DNA of 20,397 bases from positions 1 through 20,397 of the forward strand of contig DGTD01000083.1 of NCBI GenBank assembly GCA_002396385.1, in the 5' to 3' direction. Both the position numbers and the translations under genes were made by a program. This DNA comes from Bacteroidales bacterium UBA4345. Lineage in GTDB: Bacteria; Bacteroidota; Bacteroidia; Bacteroidales; Paludibacteraceae. Of this stretch, positions 8,327-15,971 are shown piece after piece. The notes under the pieces are model-generated. The model did no database searches. It saw only the letters and a program-made list of their open reading frames with translations, and had not been told where the DNA came from. The stretch's first letter is position 1. Each line of letters begins with the position of its first letter.

Positions 8327-8345
8327 GCCGATTGTCGGCTTTTTT
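8327..8345 (+). terminator. Small hairpin plus T6 between divergent genes
   Basis: GCCGA (8327-8331) and TCGGC (8335-8339) pair across a three-base loop and are followed by six T residues. It looks like a minimal intrinsic terminator on the plus strand, yet no plus-strand gene lies to its left. It sits just upstream of the manA promoter candidate, so it may insulate it from stray transcription or end a very short transcript. Confidence 0.35.
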
Positions 8346-8348
8346 ATG

Positions 8349-8356
8349 TAATTTTG
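8349..8356 (+). promoter_or_regulatory. Candidate -7 element for manA
   Basis: TAATTTTG matches TAnnTTTG exactly, 23 bases before the manA ATG, giving a short leader of about 17 bases. The -33 TTTG box is not recognisable. Confidence 0.5.
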
Positions 8357-8379
8357 CATAGAAAAGACATTTGTACCAT

Positions 8380-9420
8380 ATGGAGATTCTATATCCGCTT
8401 TTATTTGAGAATAACTTCCACAAAGTAGTATGGGGTGGCAACCGCCTGAAACCATTGAAAGGACTGGCAGCAGACGACGAGCCCATCGGCGAGAGTTGGG
8501 AGGTCAGCGCTGTTCCCAAAAGCAAAAGCATTGTAAAGAACGGTCCATTAGCAGGTAAAGACCTTGGCTTTCTGACGAAGGAATACAAAGAACTGATGTT
8601 AGGGAAAGCCGTATCGAAAAAATACGGACAGGAATTTCCTCTACTTATTAAATATATTGATGCCGCAAAAGACTTGTCGATACAAGTACACCCAAACGAC
8701 CAACTAGCACAAAAGAGGCACCACTGTTTCGGCAAGACCGAAATGTGGTTCATTATGAAAGCCGAACCCGGCGCCTACCTGTATTCCGGATTGAAAGAAC
8801 AGATAAATCCCGAAGAACTACAAGAGCATGTGAAAAAAGGGAGTATATGCGATGTACTGGCAAAACATGAAGTAAAGGCCGGCGATGTGTTCTACATACC
8901 ATCGGGTCGAATTCATGCCATCTGTGGAGGCATTCTTTTGGCCGAAATCCAACAAAGCAGCGACATCACCTACCGTATATACGACTACAACCGCCCAGGT
9001 CTGGACGGTAAGCTGAGAGAATTACACACCGAGGAAGCCAAAGACGCGATAGACTACACAATTGAACCAGACTACCGCACACATTACAAACATAAGATAA
9101 ACAAGCCCGTTCCTGTTGTATCAAGCGAATTCTTCGTCACTAAGCTACTCGAAGTCGACCGGTCCTTTCACCGGAAGCTCTATAAATACGACAGTTTCAT
9201 TATTTACATGTGTCTTTCTGGCGACTGCACCATCAGAATTAAAAGCACAGAGGGCTACGGCTGGTGGAAAATGCCCGACAAGGCAAACCGTGAAATCCAC
9301 TTGTCGGAAGGCAATAGCTGCCTTATACCCGCATCGGTAGCCGACTTCCATGTAACGCCGCATAATGAAAACGGTATTACGCGCCTTTTAGAAACTTATA
9401 TTGACAACAAGAACTTTTAA
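8380..9420 (+). CDS. manA: Class I mannose-6-phosphate isomerase
   Basis: Interconverts mannose-6-phosphate and fructose-6-phosphate in the cytoplasm, feeding GDP-mannose synthesis or mannose breakdown. From the ATG at 8380 it is 346 residues, the length of the short bacterial form. Zinc-site motifs are complete: IQVHPND at 101-107 (Q102, H104), GKTEMWF at 118-124 (E121) and YIPSGRIHAI at 172-181 (H179). QQSSDITYRIYDYNR at 191-205 is a further family signature. A TTG nine bases upstream would add three residues but lies too near the promoter. It stands alone with its own promoter candidate, and no terminator separates it from queC. Confidence 0.96.
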   Translation: MEILYPLLFENNFHKVVWGGNRLKPLKGLAADDEPIGESWEVSAVPKSKSIVKNGPLAGKDLGFLTKEYKELMLGKAVSKKYGQEFPLLIKYIDAAKDLSIQVHPNDQLAQKRHHCFGKTEMWFIMKAEPGAYLYSGLKEQINPEELQEHVKKGSICDVLAKHEVKAGDVFYIPSGRIHAICGGILLAEIQQSSDITYRIYDYNRPGLDGKLRELHTEEAKDAIDYTIEPDYRTHYKHKINKPVPVVSSEFFVTKLLEVDRSFHRKLYKYDSFIIYMCLSGDCTIRIKSTEGYGWWKMPDKANREIHLSEGNSCLIPASVADFHVTPHNENGITRLLETYIDNKNF

Positions 9421-9435
9421 GTTGAAGAAAAAATG

Positions 9436-9443
9436 TAACTTTG
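9436..9443 (+). promoter_or_regulatory. Candidate -7 element for queC-queF
   Basis: TAACTTTG matches TAnnTTTG exactly, about 20 bases before the aptamer helix and 16 after the manA stop. A start of transcription near 9450 would place the whole aptamer at the very 5' end of the RNA, as usual for this riboswitch class. Confidence 0.55.
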
Positions 9444-9463
9444 CAGTGTAACTGTGAGGTTTC

Positions 9464-9494
9464 CGTGTGCTTGAACACCACGTAAAAAACAAGG
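9464..9494 (+). promoter_or_regulatory. Class I preQ1 riboswitch aptamer in the queC leader
   Basis: The RNA can form the H-type pseudoknot of preQ1-I. P1 pairs CGUG 9464-9467 with CACG 9479-9482. The loop U-G-CUUG-AACA-C (9468-9478) holds CUUG 9470-9473, which pairs perfectly with CAAG 9490-9493 in the tail as P2. The linker between P1 and P2 is UAAAAAA, the class's A-rich stretch, and the C just before the 3' strand of P1 (9478) takes the place of the preQ1-pairing cytosine. Layout and spacing match the Bacillus and Thermoanaerobacter examples from memory. The genes behind it make preQ0 and preQ1. P1 has only four firm pairs, which is the weak point. Confidence 0.8.
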
Positions 9495-9575
9495 TTGACC
9501 GTTTTGTCATGCATTTAAGGTATGGGAACGTCTGTAGCTGCGAAGACCTCAACACGCCATAAAAACAATAGAGCA

Positions 9576-10253
9576 ATGGATATGAAAGAAAGCGCAGTCG
9601 TACTGCTTAGCGGAGGTCAAGACTCTACCACATGCCTTTTTTGGGCAATGAGGGAATTCAAAAAGGTGTACGCCATCGGATTCAAGTACGGGCAAAAGCA
9701 CGTAAAAGAAAACGACATAGCCGCACAAATAGCCAAAGAGAACAACATACCGTTTCATTTATGCGAGTTAGACGTGTTCAAGCAGTTCACACACAACTCG
9801 CTAACAGACCCCACAATTGAGATAGACAAAGAAAAGCCAGCGGGCAGTTACCCCAACACCTTTGTCCCCGGCAGAAATATGATATTTCTTACCTATGCGG
9901 CCGTCTACGCTTTCGGCATAGGCGTCCACAACCTGGTAACAGGAGTTGGTCAAGCCGACTACAGCGGTTACCCCGACTGCAGGAACAACTTCATTAAAAG
10001 TCTGAACACATCGCTAGGTCTGGCTATGGACTACGAGTTTGAGATTCACACACCACTGATGTGGTTAAACAAAGAACAGACTTGGGAACTGGCCGACCAA
10101 TTGGGAGTGCTTGAACTTATACGAACACGCACACTGACCTGCTACAACGGCATTGTAGCAAATGGTTGTGGCGAATGTCCGGCATGCAAACTTAGAGCCG
10201 AAGGACTGAAAGGATACTTAGACAAGAAAAAACTAATGACATTAAATAAATAA
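9576..10253 (+). CDS. queC: 7-cyano-7-deazaguanine (preQ0) synthase
   Basis: ATP-dependent conversion of 7-carboxy-7-deazaguanine to preQ0 in queuosine synthesis. From the ATG at 9576 it has 225 residues. The PP-loop [11 protein letters not shown] at 10-20 binds ATP, and the C-terminal zinc site is the four-cysteine pattern [17 protein letters not shown] near 195-211. [14 protein letters not shown] is a further family block. An in-frame ATG at 9522 would add 18 residues outside the family's normal start; the ATG at 9582 is also possible. It is followed after two bases by queF and preceded by a preQ1-type leader, so the whole unit is probably repressed by its product. Confidence 0.96.
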   Translation: MDMKESAVVLLSGGQDSTTCLFWAMREFKKVYAIGFKYGQKHVKENDIAAQIAKENNIPFHLCELDVFKQFTHNSLTDPTIEIDKEKPAGSYPNTFVPGRNMIFLTYAAVYAFGIGVHNLVTGVGQADYSGYPDCRNNFIKSLNTSLGLAMDYEFEIHTPLMWLNKEQTWELADQLGVLELIRTRTLTCYNGIVANGCGECPACKLRAEGLKGYLDKKKLMTLNK

Positions 10254-10255
10254 AG

Positions 10256-10726
10256 ATGGAAGAGCTACACAGTTTGGGCAGAAAGACCAACTACCCCACC
10301 GACTATGCGCCCGAGGTTTTGGAATGCTTTCAAAACAAGCACCCGGAAAACGACTACTGGGTAAAATTCAATTGTCCGGAATTCACAAGCCTCTGCCCGA
10401 TAACCGGCCAGCCAGACTTTGCAACCATCTACATAAGTTACGTGCCCGACGAGAAAATGGTGGAAAGCAAAAGTCTGAAACTCTACCTATTCAGCTTCAG
10501 AAACCATGGCGATTTTCACGAGAATTGTGTAAACACCATTATGAAAGACCTGATAAAATTAATGAATCCCAAATATATAGAAGTATGGGGTAAGTTCATG
10601 CCAAGAGGGGGTATATCGATAGACCCATGGTGCAATTATGGAAAGCCAGGGACCCGCTACGAAAAACTGGCCGAGCACCGCTTTGCAAACCACGACATCA
10701 ATCCGGAAACAGTAGACAACCGGTAA
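10256..10726 (+). CDS. queF: NADPH-dependent preQ0 reductase, unimodular type
   Basis: Reduces the nitrile of preQ0 to the aminomethyl group of preQ1, the base inserted into tRNA. The 156-residue length is that of the short, Bacillus-type form. [14 protein letters not shown] at 43-56 contains the covalent catalytic Cys 47 and acid Asp 54. [20 protein letters not shown] at 70-89 is the QueF signature that binds substrate and [19 protein letters not shown] near 116-129 is also typical. It begins two bases after queC stops, so the two are one transcript. Confidence 0.97.
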   Translation: MEELHSLGRKTNYPTDYAPEVLECFQNKHPENDYWVKFNCPEFTSLCPITGQPDFATIYISYVPDEKMVESKSLKLYLFSFRNHGDFHENCVNTIMKDLIKLMNPKYIEVWGKFMPRGGISIDPWCNYGKPGTRYEKLAEHRFANHDINPETVDNR

Positions 10727-10727
10727 G

Positions 10728-10758
10728 TTTGATATATATCTATTTTTCGCTAATTTTG
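10728..10758 (+). promoter_or_regulatory. Complete Bacteroidota promoter for the DUF5063/exonuclease pair
   Basis: TTTG at 10728-10731, exactly 19 bases, then TAATTTTG at 10751-10758: both boxes and the spacing match the consensus. Transcription should begin near 10765, about 20 bases before the next ATG. It lies just past the queF stop. Confidence 0.8.
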
Positions 10759-10787
10759 TATAGAAAATTCGAATAAAGCAACAACAA

Positions 10788-11366
10788 ATGCAAAAAGAAA
10801 GCGAGGCAAATTCATCCCTATACTCAGCAAATGTGGTCGAGTTCGTGACAGTAGCGAACGAATACTGCTGCCAGCTTGAGCAATGCGGCAAAAGCAATAA
10901 TCGCGACTTCTTAGACAGAATGAGCAAAATAATACCATTGCTCTACTTAAAGACAGCACTACTACCCGAGCTCATCAGCAGTTTGAACGATGACGTTGAA
11001 TCGTTCGTGACAGAAGACGACTACGAAGCAGTCCGACAGAACATAGCCCGCTTACTTGGAGAATTAGACAACTATCTTGACACCCAGGTGAGCGACATGC
11101 AGTATAGTTTAGAGCCTCTTCCAGCCAGCATCTCGGAAAATTTGGCAGACGTCTATCAAGACTTGAAAGACATGATATTGAACTTCAACAGTGCCAATGG
11201 TTCAGTCATGATAGAAGCAATTGTTTTTTGCAAAGACAACTTCAAAAATGTATGGGGGCAGAAACTACTGAGTTCACTAGTGGCCATTCATAACGCTCTC
11301 TATTCATCGGACAGCGACTTCACGACAAACGAAACCGAAGGAAATGACGACGACACGAAATTTTAA
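10788..11366 (+). CDS. DUF5063-like protein
   Basis: A 192-residue acidic, helix-rich cytoplasmic protein without signal peptide or membrane segment. Segments such as FVTVANEYCCQLEQ near 19-32 and LYLKTALLPEL near 52-62 fit my memory of DUF5063, which in Bacteroidales is regularly followed by a 3'-5' exonuclease gene, as here. Its last 23 bases overlap the exonuclease gene in another frame, so translation is probably coupled. The C-terminus is a low-complexity acidic tail (TNETEGNDDDTKF). No catalytic motif is visible. The conserved neighbour suggests a partner or regulator of the nuclease. Confidence 0.82.
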   Translation: MQKESEANSSLYSANVVEFVTVANEYCCQLEQCGKSNNRDFLDRMSKIIPLLYLKTALLPELISSLNDDVESFVTEDDYEAVRQNIARLLGELDNYLDTQVSDMQYSLEPLPASISENLADVYQDLKDMILNFNSANGSVMIEAIVFCKDNFKNVWGQKLLSSLVAIHNALYSSDSDFTTNETEGNDDDTKF

Positions 11367-11940
11367 GCCAAGCCTGACAAAAGACGAGCTTAACGAACTA
11401 GAGGCCGAAACATATAGTGGTAACATATGCATCGTCAATACAGAAGAAGAGGCGGAAGCCGCATGCTCGCATTTAATGAAACAAAAAATTGTAGGCTTCG
11501 ATACAGAAACAAAACCCTCGTTTACAAAAGGCGAGACCCACAACGTTGCCCTTATGCAAATAAGTGATTCAACGAATTGCTACCTTTTCAGGCTCAACCA
11601 GATAGGGATGCCAAATTGTCTTGCTAAATTCTTGAAATCGAAGCGGGTAAAAAAAATCGGGCTATCAACAAAAGACGATTTTAGAGCATTAGCACAAATA
11701 AAAAACGATTTAAAGCCCGACAACTTCATAGAATTGCAGAATTATGTCACCACGTTCGGCATCGAGGAAAAGAGTTTGTCGAAAATCTATGCTATAGTCT
11801 TTGGCAAAAGGATCTCGAAAGGACAGCGCCTCAGCAATTGGGAAGCAGAAGAGTTAAGCCCGAAACAACAGCTATACGCAGCACTCGATGCATACGCCAC
11901 CAGAAAAATCTTCATCGAATTGGAAGGGATTGTAGAATAA
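11344..11940 (+). CDS. DEDDy-type 3'-5' exonuclease domain protein
   Basis: A stand-alone 198-residue exonuclease resembling the WRN/RNase D exonuclease domain. The three Exo motifs are intact: GFDTET at 51-56 (D53, E55), STKDDFRAL at 108-116 (the Exo II aspartate is D111 or D112) and YAALDAYATRKI at 178-189 (Y178, D182), the last marking the DEDDy subtype. No HRDC or polymerase domain is attached. The substrate, DNA or RNA, cannot be decided. It overlaps the DUF5063-like gene and is followed by a strong terminator, so the two form a complete two-gene operon. Confidence 0.94.
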   Translation: MTTTRNFKPSLTKDELNELEAETYSGNICIVNTEEEAEAACSHLMKQKIVGFDTETKPSFTKGETHNVALMQISDSTNCYLFRLNQIGMPNCLAKFLKSKRVKKIGLSTKDDFRALAQIKNDLKPDNFIELQNYVTTFGIEEKSLSKIYAIVFGKRISKGQRLSNWEAEELSPKQQLYAALDAYATRKIFIELEGIVE

Positions 11941-11941
11941 A

Positions 11942-11975
11942 AGAAAAGGGTTCCTAATTAAAGGAGCCCTTTTCT
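11942..11975. terminator. Strong intrinsic terminator after the exonuclease gene
   Basis: A 14-pair stem (11942-11955 with 11962-11975, one T-G wobble) with a six-base loop. The 3' arm ends CCCTTTTCT, so the T-rich run is inside the stem base. It begins one base after the exonuclease stop. Confidence 0.8.
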
Positions 11976-12071
11976 GCTATCAGAACGATTCACATCGGCA
12001 ATAGCAACACTTGTCTTATTTAACCATTTGAAAATTTTAATCTATGAAAACAATCCTACAAAAAATCAATT

Positions 12072-12084
12072 AACATTTGATGTT
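12072..12084. repeat. AACAT-TTG-ATGTT palindrome upstream of the sensor kinase
   Basis: Five-base arms around a three-base centre, about 100 bases before the kinase promoter candidate. It could be an operator, but the arms are short. The remaining bases between 11976 and 12184 show only a nine-codon frame at 12044 that I do not credit. Confidence 0.25.
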
Positions 12085-12184
12085 CGAGACAAAATAAGCG
12101 CCAATAAGCCAAAGGGTGGTAATTTTTTCAACAAGAGGCAAAAATCCTTCAACATAGGCTATCGCTTATCGCAGAAAAATAACC

Positions 12185-12192
12185 TACATTTG
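12185..12192 (+). promoter_or_regulatory. Candidate -7 element for the two-component/LRR operon
   Basis: TACATTTG matches TAnnTTTG exactly and lies 25 bases before the kinase ATG at 12217. The TTTG box is not seen at the ideal distance. It supports the ATG start rather than a TTG at 12028 that would extend the frame by 63 codons through this promoter. Confidence 0.5.
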
Positions 12193-12216
12193 TATGGAAA
12201 AAAGAACAAAACCACA

Positions 12217-13353
12217 ATGATAGATACCATAATACGCAACAACAAGCTATCAGAATTCCTTGTATGGATAGCCGTATTCGGAATAATGATTGTTAGTAAT
12301 ACAGCTATAGACTTCCGACTGTCGATACTTACCGCCACATCAATAGAATTAGGTCTGATAGCGATAACCTATACCGACCGATATGTACTAATTCCCAAGA
12401 TACTGGAAAAAAAAGGGACTGCGGTATATCTGCTTGTCTCAGTATGTATTTTAACTGCGCTGATACCTCTTTTTACCACCATGGACCAAGAGGTTACAAA
12501 CTACTACATTGACAATATAATAAACACACCAGAAGACATTTCGCTTTTAGACACTAATCTGCCCTCAGAAAAGAAAGTATTTTTTCCACAAGAGGCCATG
12601 CAGGACGAGAGCCGTGAAGCACTGATAATCAGCGCTCCCACAAAGATAGCAGTTTTGTTCATATGCGCATTTTTTTTAGACTTCATGCTGTATTATTCAC
12701 AGAAGAAAAAAAAGGAAGAGGCAATAAAAGGGGAACTAGAACGCGAAAGGAACGAAATGGAGTTACGATTCCTGCGTTCACAGATCAATCCTCATTTTCT
12801 TTTCAACTCGCTCAACAACATCTATTCGATGGTATATACGAACGACAAAAACGCCCCCGACAGCATACTTATACTTTCCGAGATGCTCCGTTATGTGACA
12901 GACGAAAGCAAACAATCCCACATCCTACTGAGAGATGAGATCAAATACATTGAAAATTACATCAGATTCCAGCAATTTAGTTACGAAAATTCATTAAATT
13001 TAAGTTTCGAGAAAGATGTTGAATCGGAACGTGTGTACATATCACCGATGCTATTGGAACCGTTCGTTGAAAACAGTTTCAAATATAGCGATTTAGGTTC
13101 AAGGAAAGACGCTTATCTCAGAGTCTCGTTGAAAACCAGAGGGAACAAACTCTATTTTTCAACATCGAATACAAAAGGGCCTAAAAAAAAGGGAAAAACA
13201 GAACGTGAGGGAGTCGGCATAAAAAATGTGGAAAAAAGGCTACAACTACTCTACCCGACAACACACAAACTGGACATAGAAGAAACTGACAACACTTTCA
13301 CCATCAAGTTGGAACTCGAGATAGAGGAAAACATAAAAACAACGAAAGAATAG
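12217..13353 (+). CDS. LytS/YehU-type membrane sensor histidine kinase
   Basis: A 378-residue kinase of the His_kinase (LytS) family. Four membrane segments lie at about 13-33, 36-60, 69-87 and 143-162. The only sizeable extracytoplasmic part is a loop of about 55 residues at 88-142, the likely input region, which matches nothing I know. A short charged coiled coil (163-187) leads to RSQINPHFLFNSLNNI at 187-202 with phospho-acceptor His 193. The ATP-binding domain has the N-box LEPFVENSFKY at 280-290 and GVGIKNVEKRL at 332-342. It ends nine bases before the response regulator gene. The signal it senses cannot be read from sequence. Confidence 0.95.
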   Translation: MIDTIIRNNKLSEFLVWIAVFGIMIVSNTAIDFRLSILTATSIELGLIAITYTDRYVLIPKILEKKGTAVYLLVSVCILTALIPLFTTMDQEVTNYYIDNIINTPEDISLLDTNLPSEKKVFFPQEAMQDESREALIISAPTKIAVLFICAFFLDFMLYYSQKKKKEEAIKGELERERNEMELRFLRSQINPHFLFNSLNNIYSMVYTNDKNAPDSILILSEMLRYVTDESKQSHILLRDEIKYIENYIRFQQFSYENSLNLSFEKDVESERVYISPMLLEPFVENSFKYSDLGSRKDAYLRVSLKTRGNKLYFSTSNTKGPKKKGKTEREGVGIKNVEKRLQLLYPTTHKLDIEETDNTFTIKLELEIEENIKTTKE

Positions 13354-13362
13354 GCATTGCTT

Positions 13363-14109
13363 ATGGAAAATACACAGAAAATACGGGTAATGGTAGTTGA
13401 TGACGAATATCCAGCCCGAAAATTATTGTCGGACTACATATCGAAAGTGCCCAACCTCGAGCTATGCAAACAGTGCAGCAACGCACTGGAAACAGCAGCA
13501 TACCTACAAAACAACCAAATCGACCTGATGTTCACCGACATACAGATGCCGGAACTATCGGGTTTAGATTTTGTCAAAACAATGGTAAACAAGCCAATGG
13601 TCGTCTTTACGACCGCATATTCGGAATATGCCCTTGAAAGTTACGAATTAGAGGCTGTGTATTATCTACTTAAGCCCATTTCATTTGCCAGTTTCATGAA
13701 GGCGGTCAACAAGGCGACAGAGTTGTTCAACCTTAAACATGCGACAGAAAACCAAGTCAAAAGCAGCCAGGCTGATACCAAAGACTTTATAATGGTGAAA
13801 GCCGACTACAAACTTTATAAGATCAACTTCGACGACTTAATTTTCATAGAAGGTCAAAGCGAATACGTAACTTTCCATATGGTAGACAAGAAAATAACAG
13901 CCTACTACTCTTTAAAGAAGCTAGAAGAGGAGCTACCCGCCAACCGTTTCCTTCGTATCCATAAATCGTACATTGTGGCACAAAAAAGGATTGAAGCCAT
14001 CGAAGGCAATATGGTTGTAATAGGGAAGGAGAAACTGTCGATAGGGAAAAATTACAAAGAAGTATTAATGCAAGCTCTATTCCGAAACGAAGACAGCACA
14101 CAACTTTAA
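13363..14109 (+). CDS. LytTR-family response regulator
   Basis: A 248-residue DNA-binding regulator and the evident partner of the kinase just upstream. The receiver domain (8-122) has acidic pocket VVDDE at 11-15, phospho-acceptor Asp 59 in MFTDIQMPELSG, and KP at 104-105 (YLLKPI). The LytTR domain spans about 140-240, with FIEGQSEYVTFHM and NRFLRIHKSYIV as its usual blocks. A TTG six bases upstream could add two residues; the ATG at 13363 is preferred. It is followed after five bases by an LRR gene, so its targets may include its own operon. Target sites are unknown. Confidence 0.96.
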   Translation: MENTQKIRVMVVDDEYPARKLLSDYISKVPNLELCKQCSNALETAAYLQNNQIDLMFTDIQMPELSGLDFVKTMVNKPMVVFTTAYSEYALESYELEAVYYLLKPISFASFMKAVNKATELFNLKHATENQVKSSQADTKDFIMVKADYKLYKINFDDLIFIEGQSEYVTFHMVDKKITAYYSLKKLEEELPANRFLRIHKSYIVAQKRIEAIEGNMVVIGKEKLSIGKNYKEVLMQALFRNEDSTQL

Positions 14110-14114
14110 AGAAA

Positions 14115-15953
14115 ATGCAGAACATCTTCATAAATACCCCAGGCACTCTGAAAGAACAATTAGACGAGACAGAGTGGAGAAGGTTAAAGGGCTTAAAACT
14201 AAAAGGAAAGATAAACGATAGAGACATTGAATGGATAGACAATCTGACTGCCATAAACAAAGGTATCTACATCATTGACCTTTTTGAATGTATACTTCCA
14301 GAAAACCACAAACATTATATATTCTTTGAGAGAGGCTTGGGCAACCTGAACATACCGGAAGGTTTGGAAACCTTGGAACGAAACAGTTTGAAATGTTTGT
14401 CAATTAATACGCTAAGTCTTCCCAAAAGTTTGAGAAAAATTGAAAAAGGAGCATTAAACGGATGCCACGAGCTTAAAATAATTAACGTTAACGAGCAAAA
14501 TCCTTCATATAAATCAGTCAACGGACTGCTTTATACAAAAGAAGGGAAAGAGTTTCTATTCTGCCCACCGAAACGGGAAGGTGAAATACAAATAAAGGAA
14601 GGTACTCAAAAAATAGCGTCCAGAGCATTTGCCGGTTGTGAGAGACTCAACACCGTTGTATTGCCTCGAAGTATAGATAAAGAGCGGACCGGCACCCTAA
14701 TCCACGATTTCACCAACAAGAAGACAGAAATAAGGTGGAACATCGACCACGACAAGTATAACGTGGGCGACACAAACTATACAGAAGGAGGAAAGGTTCT
14801 GGAAAAACACCTTTCCGAAGCTGAAGACTACAAAGAAGGAGACCCTCATTACGACCTTTTGAAAAAGGGAGAATACGACTTTTGCGTTCCAAGCGGAGTA
14901 GAAGAAATTGCCAGTAGCGCTTTTACCAACAGTTTCCAACTGCGGAGCATAAAACTACCAAATTCTCTACAAAGAATAGGAGAAAAGGCATTCGAAAACT
15001 GTACGCACTTAACGGCTATAGAAATGCCAAACAAACTAAAAGAAGTTGGAAACGACTGTTTTAATGCCTGCCGGAATTTAGGGAAAATATGTTGTTGGGC
15101 GCAAACACCACCAAAGTGCAAAGGACCTGTTATAGACAATTCACAAGACAAAATGCTCTACGTGCCCAAAGGCACAATAGACAAATATAAGAAAGCAAAA
15201 GGCTGGAAACTATTTAAGAACATTAGAGAAGTAGACTCATTCACGTCAGTAGTCTACCGACTAGGGAATGGGGAGAAAAACACCATAACCTACTCACCAA
15301 CAATTGTAAAAACAGAACTGAAAGCGTATTTGTGTGATATATGGCAAAACGTTAGTAAAATTTCAATTTCGGGAAAGATAAACGATAACGACATTGATTT
15401 TTTAAGAGAGATGTGCATAAAGGGCCAACTTTCAGAAATAGACTTAGGCGAAACGCAGACAACAGGATTAAAATATAAATCGTTTGCCGACGCCGAACGC
15501 CTCTCATCCATTATACTACCAGACTCTATAACCATTATACCGAACAGCCTTTTTATAGGTTGCAAACGGCTGAAAAAAGTTGTAATAGGAACGAACACGG
15601 CCACAATAGAAGATTTTGCGTTTGCAGACTGTTGTTCATTAAAACACATTGATTTAAGTGGAAGCATCAGCCATATAGGGAGGGGGGCATATTGGAACTG
15701 CCAGTTGCTAGACACCATCAATTTGGGCGATAACGAACTAACCATATCAGAAGATGCATTCCGAAATTGTGTATCTTTGCGACGGATTAACTGCCATTAC
15801 CACATACCACCTCATTGTAAAGAAGACTCATTTTCTTCGTATTGCTACCAGAATGTAGAACTGACAGTACCCCTGAACGGTTATGCGACATACCAGCAAG
15901 ACAAGATATGGAGTTCCTTCACAAAGGTTACAGCAGAAAACATCCTTTTTTAG
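14115..15953 (+). CDS. BspA-like leucine-rich repeat protein with two tandem cap-LRR-cap modules, no signal peptide
   Basis: A 612-residue protein that starts hydrophilic (MQNIFINTPGTLKEQLDE) with no signal peptide, lipobox or membrane segment, so it is predicted cytoplasmic; BspA-type proteins are usually surface-exposed. Module A (1-372) has an N-cap with LKGKINDRDIEWIDNL at 29-44, LRR_5 repeats of the form LP-x-L-x-x-I-x-x-x-A-F-x-x-C, a charged non-repeat insert at about 186-252, and a C-cap VPKGTIDKYKKAKGWKLFK (350-368). Module B (about 388-612) repeats the plan: SGKINDNDIDFL at 419-430, repeats to about 560, and a C-cap at 582-605. It begins five bases after the regulator gene. It is probably a protein-binding scaffold; the partner is unknown. 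Confidence 0.88.
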   Translation: MQNIFINTPGTLKEQLDETEWRRLKGLKLKGKINDRDIEWIDNLTAINKGIYIIDLFECILPENHKHYIFFERGLGNLNIPEGLETLERNSLKCLSINTLSLPKSLRKIEKGALNGCHELKIINVNEQNPSYKSVNGLLYTKEGKEFLFCPPKREGEIQIKEGTQKIASRAFAGCERLNTVVLPRSIDKERTGTLIHDFTNKKTEIRWNIDHDKYNVGDTNYTEGGKVLEKHLSEAEDYKEGDPHYDLLKKGEYDFCVPSGVEEIASSAFTNSFQLRSIKLPNSLQRIGEKAFENCTHLTAIEMPNKLKEVGNDCFNACRNLGKICCWAQTPPKCKGPVIDNSQDKMLYVPKGTIDKYKKAKGWKLFKNIREVDSFTSVVYRLGNGEKNTITYSPTIVKTELKAYLCDIWQNVSKISISGKINDNDIDFLREMCIKGQLSEIDLGETQTTGLKYKSFADAERLSSIILPDSITIIPNSLFIGCKRLKKVVIGTNTATIEDFAFADCCSLKHIDLSGSISHIGRGAYWNCQLLDTINLGDNELTISEDAFRNCVSLRRINCHYHIPPHCKEDSFSSYCYQNVELTVPLNGYATYQQDKIWSSFTKVTAENILF

Positions 15954-15971
15954 AACCGACATAAAACACCT

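Noticed and set aside
9522..9575. 18-residue N-terminal extension of QueC
   Set aside because: It would place the PP-loop far from the N-terminus compared with the family and would use leader sequence that can pair with the riboswitch.
12044..12073. Nine-codon frame upstream of the kinase (possible leader peptide)
   Set aside because: It ends well before the promoter candidate, and no attenuator hairpin follows; a chance frame is more likely.
12028..12216. 63-codon N-terminal extension of the sensor kinase from a TTG
   Set aside because: It is polar with no family match, and a -7 element lies inside it just before the ATG at 12217, which gives a normal LytS-type start.
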